Source of the DNA: Planotetraspora thailandica
GTDB lineage: Bacteria > Actinomycetota > Actinomycetes > Streptosporangiales > Streptosporangiaceae
DNA: 64,000 bases
Assembly (NCBI RefSeq): GCF_016863335.1
Contig: NZ_BOOR01000008.1
Coordinates: 310,001 to 374,000 of the forward strand
Direction: 5' to 3'
Positions 54,767 to 63,197 of this stretch are shown piece after piece. The translations under genes were made by a program, and so were the position numbers. Position 1 is the stretch's first letter. Every line of letters begins with the position of its first letter. The notes beneath the pieces are model-generated. The model was not told where the DNA came from. It made no database searches and worked only from the letters and a program-made list of their open reading frames with translations.

Positions 54767-55932
54767 GTCCGGCCGGTGACGAGGCTGAGGCCGTACGCGG
54801 AGAGGATCTCGCCCACGGGCTGGAAATAGGTGGTGCCGCCGGAGGAGCAGTTGCCCGAGCCGCCGGAGGTCACGCCCTGAGCCTGGTCGCCGGTCACGAA
54901 GGAGCCGCCGGAGTCGCCGGGCTCGGCGCACACGTTGGTGCGGGTCAGCTCGTAGACGGTGCCCTGCGGGTAGGTGACGCTCGCGCCGCGCTGCTGCACG
55001 GTGCCGCAACGCCACCCGGTGGTGGAGCCGGACCGGCAGACGGAGGAGCCTTCGACGGCGGTGCTCGCGCCGTTGACCGTGAGGGTTCCTCCGCCGCTGA
55101 TCACCCACGGCCGGGGCGTCCACTGGTCGTTGACGGCGACCCAGGAGTAGTCGTCGCCGGGGAAGGAAGACCCCCGGAAGGCGCCCTGGCTCACCTGGTT
55201 GAAGCCGGTCGTGGTGGTGCCCGCCAGCGCGCAGTGCCCGGCGCTCACGAACCCTCGCTCGGCGCCGCGAAGCACGGAGAAGCCGACCGAGCAGCGGGCC
55301 GAGCCTCCGATGTAATAGGCGTCGCCGCCGCGCAGGTCGTAATAGAGCCTGGGCGTCTCCGACGAGCGCTCCACCCGCACGAGCGAGACGTTCGCACCGC
55401 TGGCGTCCACGAACGCCTGCGCCTTCTCGGGCTGGGACGACAACACGACGACGCGGTTGGCGCGCACGTCGACGTACCAGACGGGGGTGCCCGCGGGCGC
55501 GTTGGGAGCGGCCTGGTCGAGGGCGTTCTTGGCGGCGTCGAGCGCGAAGAGCGGGTGGTCGACGACCTTCGGCTGCGCCCCGGCCTCGGTGACGACCTCG
55601 CTCTGTGAGGCGTCCGTCGTCGCCACGACGAGGGTCTCGGAGGCGAGCCCCGTGACCCACGCGCCCGCGAAGGAGTCGCCGAGCCGGGCGCGCAGCCGCG
55701 ATTCGGTCGCACTCGCGCGCGACTCGTTGGCGAGGCGGGTCGTGGCCTGTCCGGCGGTCAGGCCGAGGTCGCGGGTCATCGCGTCGAGCATGGCGGGCGC
55801 GGGGTCGAAGGGCGCGCCGGCCGGCTCCTCAGACCGCGGACTCTGTGGCGGCGGGTCCGCGAAGGCGGGAGCCGCGAGTAGAACGCTCATCGTCAGGACG
55901 CATCCGGCGGCCGTCGTACGCCTGTGGGCCAT
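54763..55932 (-). CDS. Secreted streptogrisin-type serine protease
   Basis: The 389-residue preproenzyme has a signal peptide (about 1-25) and an alpha-lytic-type propeptide (about 45-190) that assists folding. The chymotrypsin-fold domain has the triad in VSAGHCA (His), DDYSWV (Asp) and EPGDSGGSF (Ser), and six cysteines as expected. ATG 55932 follows GGAG. It ends at the protease domain. The next gene upstream is a close paralogue with an added domain, so the pair arose by tandem duplication. Confidence 0.93.
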   Translation of the reverse strand: MAHRRTTAAGCVLTMSVLLAAPAFADPPPQSPRSEEPAGAPFDPAPAMLDAMTRDLGLTAGQATTRLANESRASATESRLRARLGDSFAGAWVTGLASETLVVATTDASQSEVVTEAGAQPKVVDHPLFALDAAKNALDQAAPNAPAGTPVWYVDVRANRVVVLSSQPEKAQAFVDASGANVSLVRVERSSETPRLYYDLRGGDAYYIGGSARCSVGFSVLRGAERGFVSAGHCALAGTTTTGFNQVSQGAFRGSSFPGDDYSWVAVNDQWTPRPWVISGGGTLTVNGASTAVEGSSVCRSGSTTGWRCGTVQQRGASVTYPQGTVYELTRTNVCAEPGDSGGSFVTGDQAQGVTSGGSGNCSSGGTTYFQPVGEILSAYGLSLVTGRT

Positions 55933-56068
55933 GGTTCTCCTCTCGTCGAGGAGCCAGAATCTACCGGTGAGTGATCGCCTGAACACGCAAGCGCCGCCGT
56001 ACCCGTGGTACGGCGGCGCCCGCGCGCGTGTCGCGCGTTCTGCCAGGTGGAACGGCAGGAGGGGGGTA

Positions 56069-57571
56069 CTACGGGCGGGTCACGCCCAGGGAGTAGGAGC
56101 CCGAGCCGCTGTAGGCGTCGACGACGTAGCGGTAGTAGCCGGACGTGCCGGAGTAGGTGAGGGCCTCATCCGGGCCGGACGACGTGGAGCTGGCGACGTC
56201 GACCCAGGCCGAGCCGTTGTACTTCTGCAGGTAGAGGTCGAAGTCGACGCCGGTCGGGCCGTCGAGGCAGCCGCGGTGTGTGCCGGAGACGGTGCTCTGG
56301 TAGTAGCTGTTGTTGGGCTGGACGGCGGCGCCGCCGCTGCTCAGGCTGCCGGTGTAGGTCGACTGGTAACCGGTGCAGGTGCTGCCGCCACCGCCACCGC
56401 CGCCGCCGGAGGTCACGAGGGTCAGGCCGTACGTGGAGAGGATCTCGTTGACGGGCTGGAAGTAGGTGGTGCCGCCGGAGGAGCAGTTGCCCGAACCGCC
56501 GGAGGTGACGCCCTGGGCCTGGCTGCCCGAGATGAACGAGCCGCCGGAGTCGCCGGGCTCGGCGCAGACGTTGGTCCGCGTGACGCCGGAGACGGTGCCC
56601 TCCTGGTAGGTCACGCTGGTGTTGAGCTGCTGGACGGTGCCGCAGTGCCATCCGGTGGTGGAGCCGGAGCGGCAGATCGACGCGCCCACCTGGGCGACGG
56701 TGGAGCCGCTGACCGTGACGTTGCCGCCGCTGCCGTTGTTGACGTACGGCACGGACGTCCAGTTGCTGTTGACGGAGACCCAGGAGTAGTCGTTGCCCGG
56801 GAAGGACGAGCCCTGGAAGGTGCCCTGGGAGACCTGGTTGTAGCCGGTCGTGGAGTTGCCGGCCCGGCCGCAGTGCCCGGCGCTGACGAACCCGTTGGTG
56901 CTGCCACGGGTGATCGCGAAGCCGACCGAGCAGCGGGCGGAGTTGTTGATGTAGTAGGCGTCGCCGCCGCGGACGTTGTAGTACGTCCGGGGCTGCTCGC
57001 CGGACAGCTGGACACTGACGAGCGAGGAGTCGACGCCGCTGGCGGCGACGAACGCGTCGGCCTGCGCGGGCTGGGAGGTCAGGACGACGACGCGGTTGCT
57101 CCGCACGTCGACGTACCAGACGGGAGCGGTCTTGGGCGCCCTCGCGGAGTTCTTGTCGAGGGTCTCCTTGGCGGTGTTCAGCGAGGCCAGGGTGTTGTCG
57201 ACGACCTTCGCCTGGGCGCCGGAGGCGGAGATGGAGGCGGCCTTGGAGGCGTCCGTCGTGGCCACCACCAGGGTGGAGGAGGTCTCGCCGGATAACCACG
57301 AGCCGGCGTAGGCGTCGCGGAGGTTCTTGCGCACCTTGGGCTCGATCGAGCCCAGGCGGGCCTCGTTGAGCAGCCGGGACTCGGCCTGCTCGGTGCTGAG
57401 GCGGAGGTCGCGCTTCATCGCGTCGAGCATGCCGGGCGGCGGCTTGACGGCGGAGGCGGACGGTGCGGTGGAGGCGCCGCGGTCGGCGGCCGCCATCGAG
57501 GGTGACGTCATCGCGGCGATGACGCCGATCACCAGAGCGCAGCCGGCGGTCACCGTGCGTCTGCGGAGCAT
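56069..57571 (-). CDS. Secreted streptogrisin-type protease with C-terminal PPC-like domain
   Basis: The 500-residue paralogue of the preceding gene has a signal peptide (about 1-28), a propeptide, and a protease domain with VSAGHCG, NDYSWV and EPGDSGGSF. A linker of nine glycines near residue 390 leads to a C-terminal beta domain (about 400-500, with FDLYLQKYNGSAW and YYRYVVDAYSGSGSY) like bacterial pre-peptidase C-terminal domains, which may bind substrate or aid secretion. ATG 57571 with GAGGAG. Each gene has its own ribosome site, and 136 bp separate them. Confidence 0.92.
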   Translation of the reverse strand: MLRRRTVTAGCALVIGVIAAMTSPSMAAADRGASTAPSASAVKPPPGMLDAMKRDLRLSTEQAESRLLNEARLGSIEPKVRKNLRDAYAGSWLSGETSSTLVVATTDASKAASISASGAQAKVVDNTLASLNTAKETLDKNSARAPKTAPVWYVDVRSNRVVVLTSQPAQADAFVAASGVDSSLVSVQLSGEQPRTYYNVRGGDAYYINNSARCSVGFAITRGSTNGFVSAGHCGRAGNSTTGYNQVSQGTFQGSSFPGNDYSWVSVNSNWTSVPYVNNGSGGNVTVSGSTVAQVGASICRSGSTTGWHCGTVQQLNTSVTYQEGTVSGVTRTNVCAEPGDSGGSFISGSQAQGVTSGGSGNCSSGGTTYFQPVNEILSTYGLTLVTSGGGGGGGGSTCTGYQSTYTGSLSSGGAAVQPNNSYYQSTVSGTHRGCLDGPTGVDFDLYLQKYNGSAWVDVASSTSSGPDEALTYSGTSGYYRYVVDAYSGSGSYSLGVTRP

Positions 57572-57656
57572 GGGGTCTCCTCGGGGTCGGGGGGTGCCGT
57601 CAACGTAACCGAGCCCATGCCGCATGCGGATCTATCAGTTGACCCCTACCACCGGA

Positions 57657-58616
57657 TTATGGGGCCGGGCTGAAACGTGGGTTTGCGACCAGCCAGTCGG
57701 CGTAGCGGCGGCTTCGCCGTACGGTGTCGGCGTGGGCGGCCCTGGCGTACTGCACCACCGAGGAGGCGACGCGGGCGGCGGCCGAGTCGTCGTGCCAGCC
57801 GAGCAGGTGCCGCCAGCGCAACGGAGCTCCGGCCAGCGGCATCATCACCAGGCCGGTGGTGAGCTGGAAGGTGGCCTGGCAGAGCGCGACGGCCTTGCCC
57901 GCCCCCACCAGGTGCAGGCAGGTGGCGACGTCGGTCTCGTAGATCGGCATGGGGACGAAACCCGCGCGGGCGCACGCCCCGGCGAAGCAGTCGGCGAAGC
58001 ACCCGTCTCCGGGCGCGACCGCCCAGGTCTCCCCGGCGAGCCGGGACAGCTCCAGCTCGCCCTCCCCGGCGAGCGGATGGTCCTCGGCCACGAGCACGAA
58101 GACGGGGTCGGCGGCCACGGTGCTCCAGCTCATCGCGTCGGCCTGCGGGGGAGCGCTGTCGCCGCACGTGCCGATCAGCGCGAAGTCGAGCCGGCCCGCG
58201 GTCACGAGCGTGGTCAGCTCCTGCGCCGACCATGAGGTGCGGGTGGTCACCGGTGTGGCCGGATGGGCCGCGGTGAGCCGTTCGACGAGACCGCCGAGAA
58301 TGGGGCCGTGCGTGGCGCCGAGTCGGTAGCCGGGCAGGTCGTCGGACTGGTTGGCGAACCTGACCGCGTCTTCCTGAAGTTCGCGGACGGCGGGCAGCAG
58401 CACCCGGGCCCGTGACAGCACCATCTCGCCGAGGGGGGTCGGCCGGGCGCCGTTGCGGTCGCGCTCGAAGAGGGGGCCACCGAGCGTCCGCTCGATGCGT
58501 TTCAGCTGGGCGGTGAGGGACGGCTGGGCCAGCCCGAGCCGGGTCGCGGCCTTGGTGACGCTGCCGGACTCGGCGACCGCGCGCACGATCTTGAGATGGC
58601 GGAGCTCCAGATCCAT
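57657..58616 (-). CDS. LysR-family transcriptional regulator
   Basis: The 319-residue regulator has an N-terminal winged helix (MDLELRHLKIVRAVAESGSVTKAATRLGLAQPSLTAQLKRIE in pieces, about 1-60) and a C-terminal effector domain (about 90-300). It is divergent from the nitronate monooxygenase gene across 248 bp and is the likely regulator of that gene. The effector is unknown. Confidence 0.9.
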   Translation of the reverse strand: MDLELRHLKIVRAVAESGSVTKAATRLGLAQPSLTAQLKRIERTLGGPLFERDRNGARPTPLGEMVLSRARVLLPAVRELQEDAVRFANQSDDLPGYRLGATHGPILGGLVERLTAAHPATPVTTRTSWSAQELTTLVTAGRLDFALIGTCGDSAPPQADAMSWSTVAADPVFVLVAEDHPLAGEGELELSRLAGETWAVAPGDGCFADCFAGACARAGFVPMPIYETDVATCLHLVGAGKAVALCQATFQLTTGLVMMPLAGAPLRWRHLLGWHDDSAAARVASSVVQYARAAHADTVRRSRRYADWLVANPRFSPAP

Positions 58617-58828
58617 ACCGGGAAACTACGACCGCTGTGGTATGGCCGCAATCCTGTTATGTCACGAAATCTGACTCAAATTCGTCGGGCATTTTCACAT
58701 TGCACCGCGGCGATTATGAAGCCCGGGGAGTGCCGAGTTTGAAACGTGTTCTCGCGGCCTCCCTCCTCTCGATGTTGACCATGGTTGTGGGGTGTCGGAA
58801 GAAGAGAGAAAGGCGCAGGTGTAACACG

Positions 58829-58858
58829 TTGCAGTTTTGGGCGGCCCGGCCGTACAGT
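58829..58858 (+). promoter_or_regulatory. Promoter giving a leaderless nitronate monooxygenase mRNA
   Basis: TTGCAG (58829-58834) and TACAGT (58853-58858) are 18 bp apart and match the principal sigma consensus. The expected transcription start, 6-7 bp after the -10, is the A of the ATG at 58865, and no ribosome-binding site precedes that ATG. Confidence 0.6.
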
Positions 58859-58864
58859 CGAATC

Positions 58865-59977
58865 ATGCGGACCCGGGTCACCGACATGTTCGGGCTAGAG
58901 TTTCCGATCTTCGCGTTCAGTCACTGCCGGGACGTCGTCGCCGCGGTCAGCCGCGCGGGCGGCATGGGCGTGCTCGGCGCCCTGTACTTCACGCCGGAAG
59001 AGCTCGAGACGGAGCTCGCCTGGATCGACGAGCACGCCGGCGGCCGGCCGTACGGCGTCGACGTGGTGATGCCTGCCTCCTACGCCGGGTCGGACCTCGG
59101 CGTCGACTCTCCCGAGGAGCTCGTCGAGCGGTTGCGCACGATGATCCCCCCGGGGCACCGGGCGTTCGTCGACGACCTGCTCGCCCGGCACGACGTGCCG
59201 CCGCTGAGCGGAAACGATCCGGGCCGCGTGCTGCTCGGCTGGACCGACGCGACCGCCCGGCCGCAGGTGGAGGTGGCGCTGCGGCATCCGATCGCGCTGC
59301 TGGCCAACGCCCTCGGCCCGCCTCCCGCCGACGTCGTCGAGCTCGCGCACGCCAAGGGCGTCAAGGTCGCCGCCCTGGCGTCCACCCCGCGTCACGCCGT
59401 CAAGCAGGTGGCGGTCGGCGTGGACGTCGTCGTCGCCCAGGGAACCGAGGCGGGCGGGCACACCGGCGACATCTCCACCATGGTGCTGATCCCTCAGGTG
59501 GTCGACGCGGTGGACGTGCCCGTGCTCGCTGCGGGAGGCATCGGCACCGGACGCCAGATGGCCGCCGGCATGGCGCTCGGCGCGGAAGGGGTGTGGACGG
59601 GCTCGATCTGGCTCACCGTCGAGGAGGCCGACACGCCGGAGATGGCCAGGCGGCGCATCCTGGAGGCCACCTCGCGCGACACCGTGAGGTCGCGGAGCTG
59701 GACGGGGAAGCCCGCCCGGCTGCTCAAGAACGAGTGGACCGACGCGTGGGAGTCGGCCGAGTCGCCCGGTACGCTGCCGATGCCTCTGCAGTTCATGCTC
59801 GTGTCGGAGGCGTTGCGCCGCATCGGGTCGTCGGGCGCGGCCGAGCTCGCCACCTTCCCCGCCGGTCAGATCATCGGCGTGATGAACCAGGTCAAGCCGG
59901 CCAAGCAGGTGGTGTTCGAGATGGTCGAGGAGTACGTCGAGGCGATGGAGCGACTCGGCCGCATCACCGGCGGCTGA
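58865..59977 (+). CDS. Nitronate monooxygenase-family flavoprotein
   Basis: The 370-residue FMN enzyme oxidises alkyl nitronates such as propionate-3-nitronate. The barrel shows TDMFGLEFPIFAF at the start, GGMGVLGALY, VVAQGTEAGGHTGD and VPVLAAGGIGTGRQMAAGMALGAEGVWTGS in pieces, as in the 2-nitropropane dioxygenase family. ATG at 58865. The frame stays open upstream to about 58637 and includes a lipoprotein-signal-like stretch, but the promoter position argues against translation there. Divergent LysR gene upstream. Confidence 0.88.
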   Translation: MRTRVTDMFGLEFPIFAFSHCRDVVAAVSRAGGMGVLGALYFTPEELETELAWIDEHAGGRPYGVDVVMPASYAGSDLGVDSPEELVERLRTMIPPGHRAFVDDLLARHDVPPLSGNDPGRVLLGWTDATARPQVEVALRHPIALLANALGPPPADVVELAHAKGVKVAALASTPRHAVKQVAVGVDVVVAQGTEAGGHTGDISTMVLIPQVVDAVDVPVLAAGGIGTGRQMAAGMALGAEGVWTGSIWLTVEEADTPEMARRRILEATSRDTVRSRSWTGKPARLLKNEWTDAWESAESPGTLPMPLQFMLVSEALRRIGSSGAAELATFPAGQIIGVMNQVKPAKQVVFEMVEEYVEAMERLGRITGG

Positions 59978-60047
59978 TGCGAGCCCCTCCCGCGGCCCCG
60001 GAATAATGAATCACGCGAAACGGACGTGATCGGGGGGTGCGCTGACG

Positions 60048-61217
60048 ATGGGCCAGCAGCGGGGGGAGGTGCCGCCGATCCGGGGCAACGTGCCGGGCTC
60101 CTACGCGGAGGGGGTCTTCCGCGACCGGCATCCGGTTCTCGTGCGGCAGGTCAGGGACGCGTTGCCGTACTCGCCCGACCGGCTGCAGGCGCTGGACCGG
60201 CTGCTGGAGGAGGCCATCGCCGACAAGATGCAGCCCCTCGACGCGTCGGCGCACGACTTCAGGACCTGGCTGTCGTGGGGGCGGCCCTATCTGCGCGGGC
60301 GGTGGACGGACGCGCCGTTCCTGTGGGCGGAGAGCTACTTCTACCGCAGGCTGCTGGAGGCCACGGGCTACTTCGACGACGGCCCGTGGCGGGGCGTCGA
60401 CCCGTTCGAGCCGTTCAAGCGGGCCGAGCTCGCGGGAAGCGTCGTCGACGAGGAACTGGCGAGCCTGGACGCCGTGGCCGGCCTCCCCGGGCCGGAGAAG
60501 GAGACCGCGCTGCTGCTCGCGTCCCTGTGGGGCAACCGAGCCGACCTCACCTTCCAGGTCATGGGGGAGCTGGGGGAGGAGAAGTCGGCCGACCTGGTCG
60601 CCGACGACAGCGCGCTCCTGTGGTCGCTGCTCCACGACCGGCCTCCCGGCACGGTGTGCTTCGTCGCCGACAACGCCGGCCGCGAGTTGCTGCCCGACCT
60701 GGCGCTGATCGACCATCTCCTCACCAGGAGGCTGGCCACGGAGATCGTGCTGCACGTCAAGCCGCAGCCGTACTTCGTGTCCGACGCCACTCCGGCGGAC
60801 GTGCTTGCCGCCCTCGACCGCATGACGGCCGCACCCGGGCAGGCAGGCAAGGCGGGGGCGCGGCTGCGGCAGGCGCTGCGGTCGGGACGTCTCACGCTGC
60901 GCACGCATCCGTTCGCCTGCGCCCCCCTGCCGTACGCCGACATGCCGGACAGCCTGCGCGACGAGTTCGCCTCCGCGGCGCTGACCGTCACCAAGGGCGA
61001 CCTCAACTACCGCAGGCTCGTCGGGGACCGCATGTGGCCGACCGACACCCCGTTCTCCGAGGTCACCGCATACTTCCCGGGGCCGGTCGTGGCCCTGCGC
61101 ACGCTCAAGTCCGAGGTGCTCGTCGGCGTGGACGCCCGTACGTCGGCCGCCCTGGACGCCACCGGCGACGCGTGGCGCACCACGGGCACCCGCGCGCTCA
61201 TCCAGGGCCGCGCGTAG
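60048..61217 (+). CDS. Damage-control phosphatase ARMT1 family (DUF89)
   Basis: The 389-residue metal-dependent phosphatase has the DUF89 landmarks: N-terminal helices with FRDRHPVLVRQV, WGNRADLTFQ, CFVADNAGREL with the metal-binding Asp-Asn, and TVTKGDLNYRRL near the C-terminus. Such enzymes remove phosphate from damaged or excess sugar phosphates. ATG 60048 is used; a GTG 9 bp upstream would also fit. It stands 70 bp after the nitronate monooxygenase gene on the same strand. Confidence 0.85.
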   Translation: MGQQRGEVPPIRGNVPGSYAEGVFRDRHPVLVRQVRDALPYSPDRLQALDRLLEEAIADKMQPLDASAHDFRTWLSWGRPYLRGRWTDAPFLWAESYFYRRLLEATGYFDDGPWRGVDPFEPFKRAELAGSVVDEELASLDAVAGLPGPEKETALLLASLWGNRADLTFQVMGELGEEKSADLVADDSALLWSLLHDRPPGTVCFVADNAGRELLPDLALIDHLLTRRLATEIVLHVKPQPYFVSDATPADVLAALDRMTAAPGQAGKAGARLRQALRSGRLTLRTHPFACAPLPYADMPDSLRDEFASAALTVTKGDLNYRRLVGDRMWPTDTPFSEVTAYFPGPVVALRTLKSEVLVGVDARTSAALDATGDAWRTTGTRALIQGRA

Positions 61218-61263
61218 GCGGCCGGCCTCGGTCCGACGGTGGTCACGATGTAGCGCGCCCGTG

Positions 61264-62181
61264 TCAGAGCGAGAGGTCGGTTTCGAGGGCGGCGGTGCGG
61301 AGGGCGTCGGCGAGGCGGGCGGCGGGTTCTGGGAGTGGGCGGGGGAGGTGGGCGAGCAGGATGCGTCGTTGTTCGGCGGGGCCGCCCCGGACGGGCAGGA
61401 CGCGCACTCCTGGTGGCATCGCGGGGGCGAGGGCGGGGGGGACGGTGGTGATGCCGAAGCCGGCGGCGACGAGGTGGAGTTTGGCGAGCCAGTCGCGGGC
61501 GGTGTGCGCGATGTGGGGGCGTTCGTCCAGGCCGGGCCAGACGCCCATCACGCGTTCCTGACCGGTGCCGGCTATCCAGCGTTGGCCGTGCAGGTCGGCG
61601 ACGTCGATCGCCTCGCCGCGGGCGAGCGGGTGGGTCTCGGGCACGGCGATGCGCAGGCCGCGTTCGGTGAGCGTGCGCAGGACCAGGGCGGGGGTCTCCT
61701 TGTCGGGTGGGCGGAACGGTGGGGCGGAGGCCAGCAGCGCCAGGTCGATGGTGCCGGCGCGCAGCGCGCGGACCAGGGCGGGGGTGCTGCCTTCGCGGGT
61801 GGTCACGGTGATAGTGGGGTGGGTGCGGCGCAGGGCGGTCAGTGCGGTGGGCAGTAGCCAGGCGCCGGCGCTGGTGAACCAGCCGAGCCGGACGGTGGCG
61901 TGCTCGTCGGGCAGGCCGGCCAGTTCCCGTGCGGTGGCGTCGAGCTGGTCGATGACGGTGGCGGCGCGGCGCAGGACGATCTGCCCGGCGGGGGTCAGCC
62001 GCACACCGTCGTGGCGGCGGTGCAGCAGCGGTGTTCCGGCCGCGCGTTCCAGCGAGGCGATCTGGCGGGACACCGCGGACTGGGTGTAGCCGAGCGCGGT
62101 GGCGGCCGCGGTGAGCGTGCCGTGCTCGGCCACCTCGCGGAACACCCGCAGCGCGGTGAGTGAGGCATCGGTGAAGGCCAT
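61264..62181 (-). CDS. LysR-family transcriptional regulator
   Basis: The 305-residue regulator has an N-terminal winged helix (about 1-62, with LRVFREVAEHGTLTAAATAL and YTQSAVSRQIASLER) and an effector-binding domain (about 90-290). It is divergent from the SDR pair with only 71 bp between starts, so it very probably controls that pair. The sugar-rich third codon positions are like its neighbours; no sign of transfer. Confidence 0.9.
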   Translation of the reverse strand: MAFTDASLTALRVFREVAEHGTLTAAATALGYTQSAVSRQIASLERAAGTPLLHRRHDGVRLTPAGQIVLRRAATVIDQLDATARELAGLPDEHATVRLGWFTSAGAWLLPTALTALRRTHPTITVTTREGSTPALVRALRAGTIDLALLASAPPFRPPDKETPALVLRTLTERGLRIAVPETHPLARGEAIDVADLHGQRWIAGTGQERVMGVWPGLDERPHIAHTARDWLAKLHLVAAGFGITTVPPALAPAMPPGVRVLPVRGGPAEQRRILLAHLPRPLPEPAARLADALRTAALETDLSL

Positions 62182-62252
62182 GACGATTACACATACTAGG
62201 GGTGAGTCATTCTCGCTGGTGGAATGGCTTTAGCGGTTCCTAGCCTGGGCGT

Positions 62253-63197
62253 ATGAGCTTGATACGAACTCCTTTCGGATTCGCCAGCACGGCGGCCGAG
62301 GTCGCCGCGGGCATCGATCTGGCGGGGCGTCGCGCCGTGGTGACCGGGGCGTCCTCGGGCATCGGCGTGGAGACGTCGCGGGCGCTGGCCGCCGCCGGCG
62401 CCGAGGTCACCCTGGCCGTGCGCGACACCGCCGCGGGGCAGCGCGTCGCCGCCGACATCGCGTCCTCCACCGGCAATCCGGCCGTGCGGGTCTCGGCGCT
62501 GGATCTGGCCGACCTGGCGTCGGTCGCGGCGTTCACCGCGTCCTGGGACGGGCCGTTGCACATCCTGGTCAACAACGCCGGTGTGATGGCCTGCCCCGAG
62601 CAGTACACGCCGGAGGGCTGGGAGCTGCAGTTCGCCACCAACCACCTGGGGCATTTCGCGCTGGCGACCGGGTTGCACGCGGCGCTGGCGGCCGACGGGG
62701 CGGCGCGCATCGTGGTGGTCAGTTCCACCGGCCACCAGAGGTCCCCGGTGGTGTTCGACGATGTGAGCTTCGCCTTCCGCCCCTACGATCCGTGGCTGGC
62801 CTACGGGCAGTCCAAGACGGCCAACGTGCTGTTCGCGGTCGAGGCGACCCGCCGCTGGGCCGGCGACGGGATCACCGCGAACGCGTTGATGCCCGGCGCG
62901 ATCTACACGGGTCTGCAGCGCCACACCGGTGGCCGTGGCAGCGGGCGCGTTCCGCCGGAGCTGATGAAGACCGTCGAGCAGGGCGCGGCCACCTCTGTGC
63001 TGCTGGCGACCTCGCCGCTGCTGGAAGGCGTCGGCGGCCGGTACTTCGTCGACTGCAACCAGACCCAGACCATCGACCGCCGCGGCGACGCGCCGCTCCT
63101 GCACGGCGTGGCCCGCTACGCCCTGGACCCCGACGGCGCCCAGCGGCTGTGGGAGCTGTCGCAGACCCTGCTCGGCCGTACTCAGGAGGCATCATGA
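62253..63197 (+). CDS. Short-chain dehydrogenase, retinol-dehydrogenase-like
   Basis: The 314-residue SDR has VVTGASSGIGVETSRAL, NNAGVMACPEQYTPEGWELQF, the catalytic Ser in VVVSSTGH and YGQSKTAN (Tyr-x3-Lys). The order and length resemble the retinol dehydrogenase/WW-oxidoreductase-like branch. The stop overlaps the next SDR gene by 4 bp (ATGA), so the two are one operon, divergent from a LysR gene. Substrate unknown. Confidence 0.9.
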   Translation: MSLIRTPFGFASTAAEVAAGIDLAGRRAVVTGASSGIGVETSRALAAAGAEVTLAVRDTAAGQRVAADIASSTGNPAVRVSALDLADLASVAAFTASWDGPLHILVNNAGVMACPEQYTPEGWELQFATNHLGHFALATGLHAALAADGAARIVVVSSTGHQRSPVVFDDVSFAFRPYDPWLAYGQSKTANVLFAVEATRRWAGDGITANALMPGAIYTGLQRHTGGRGSGRVPPELMKTVEQGAATSVLLATSPLLEGVGGRYFVDCNQTQTIDRRGDAPLLHGVARYALDPDGAQRLWELSQTLLGRTQEAS

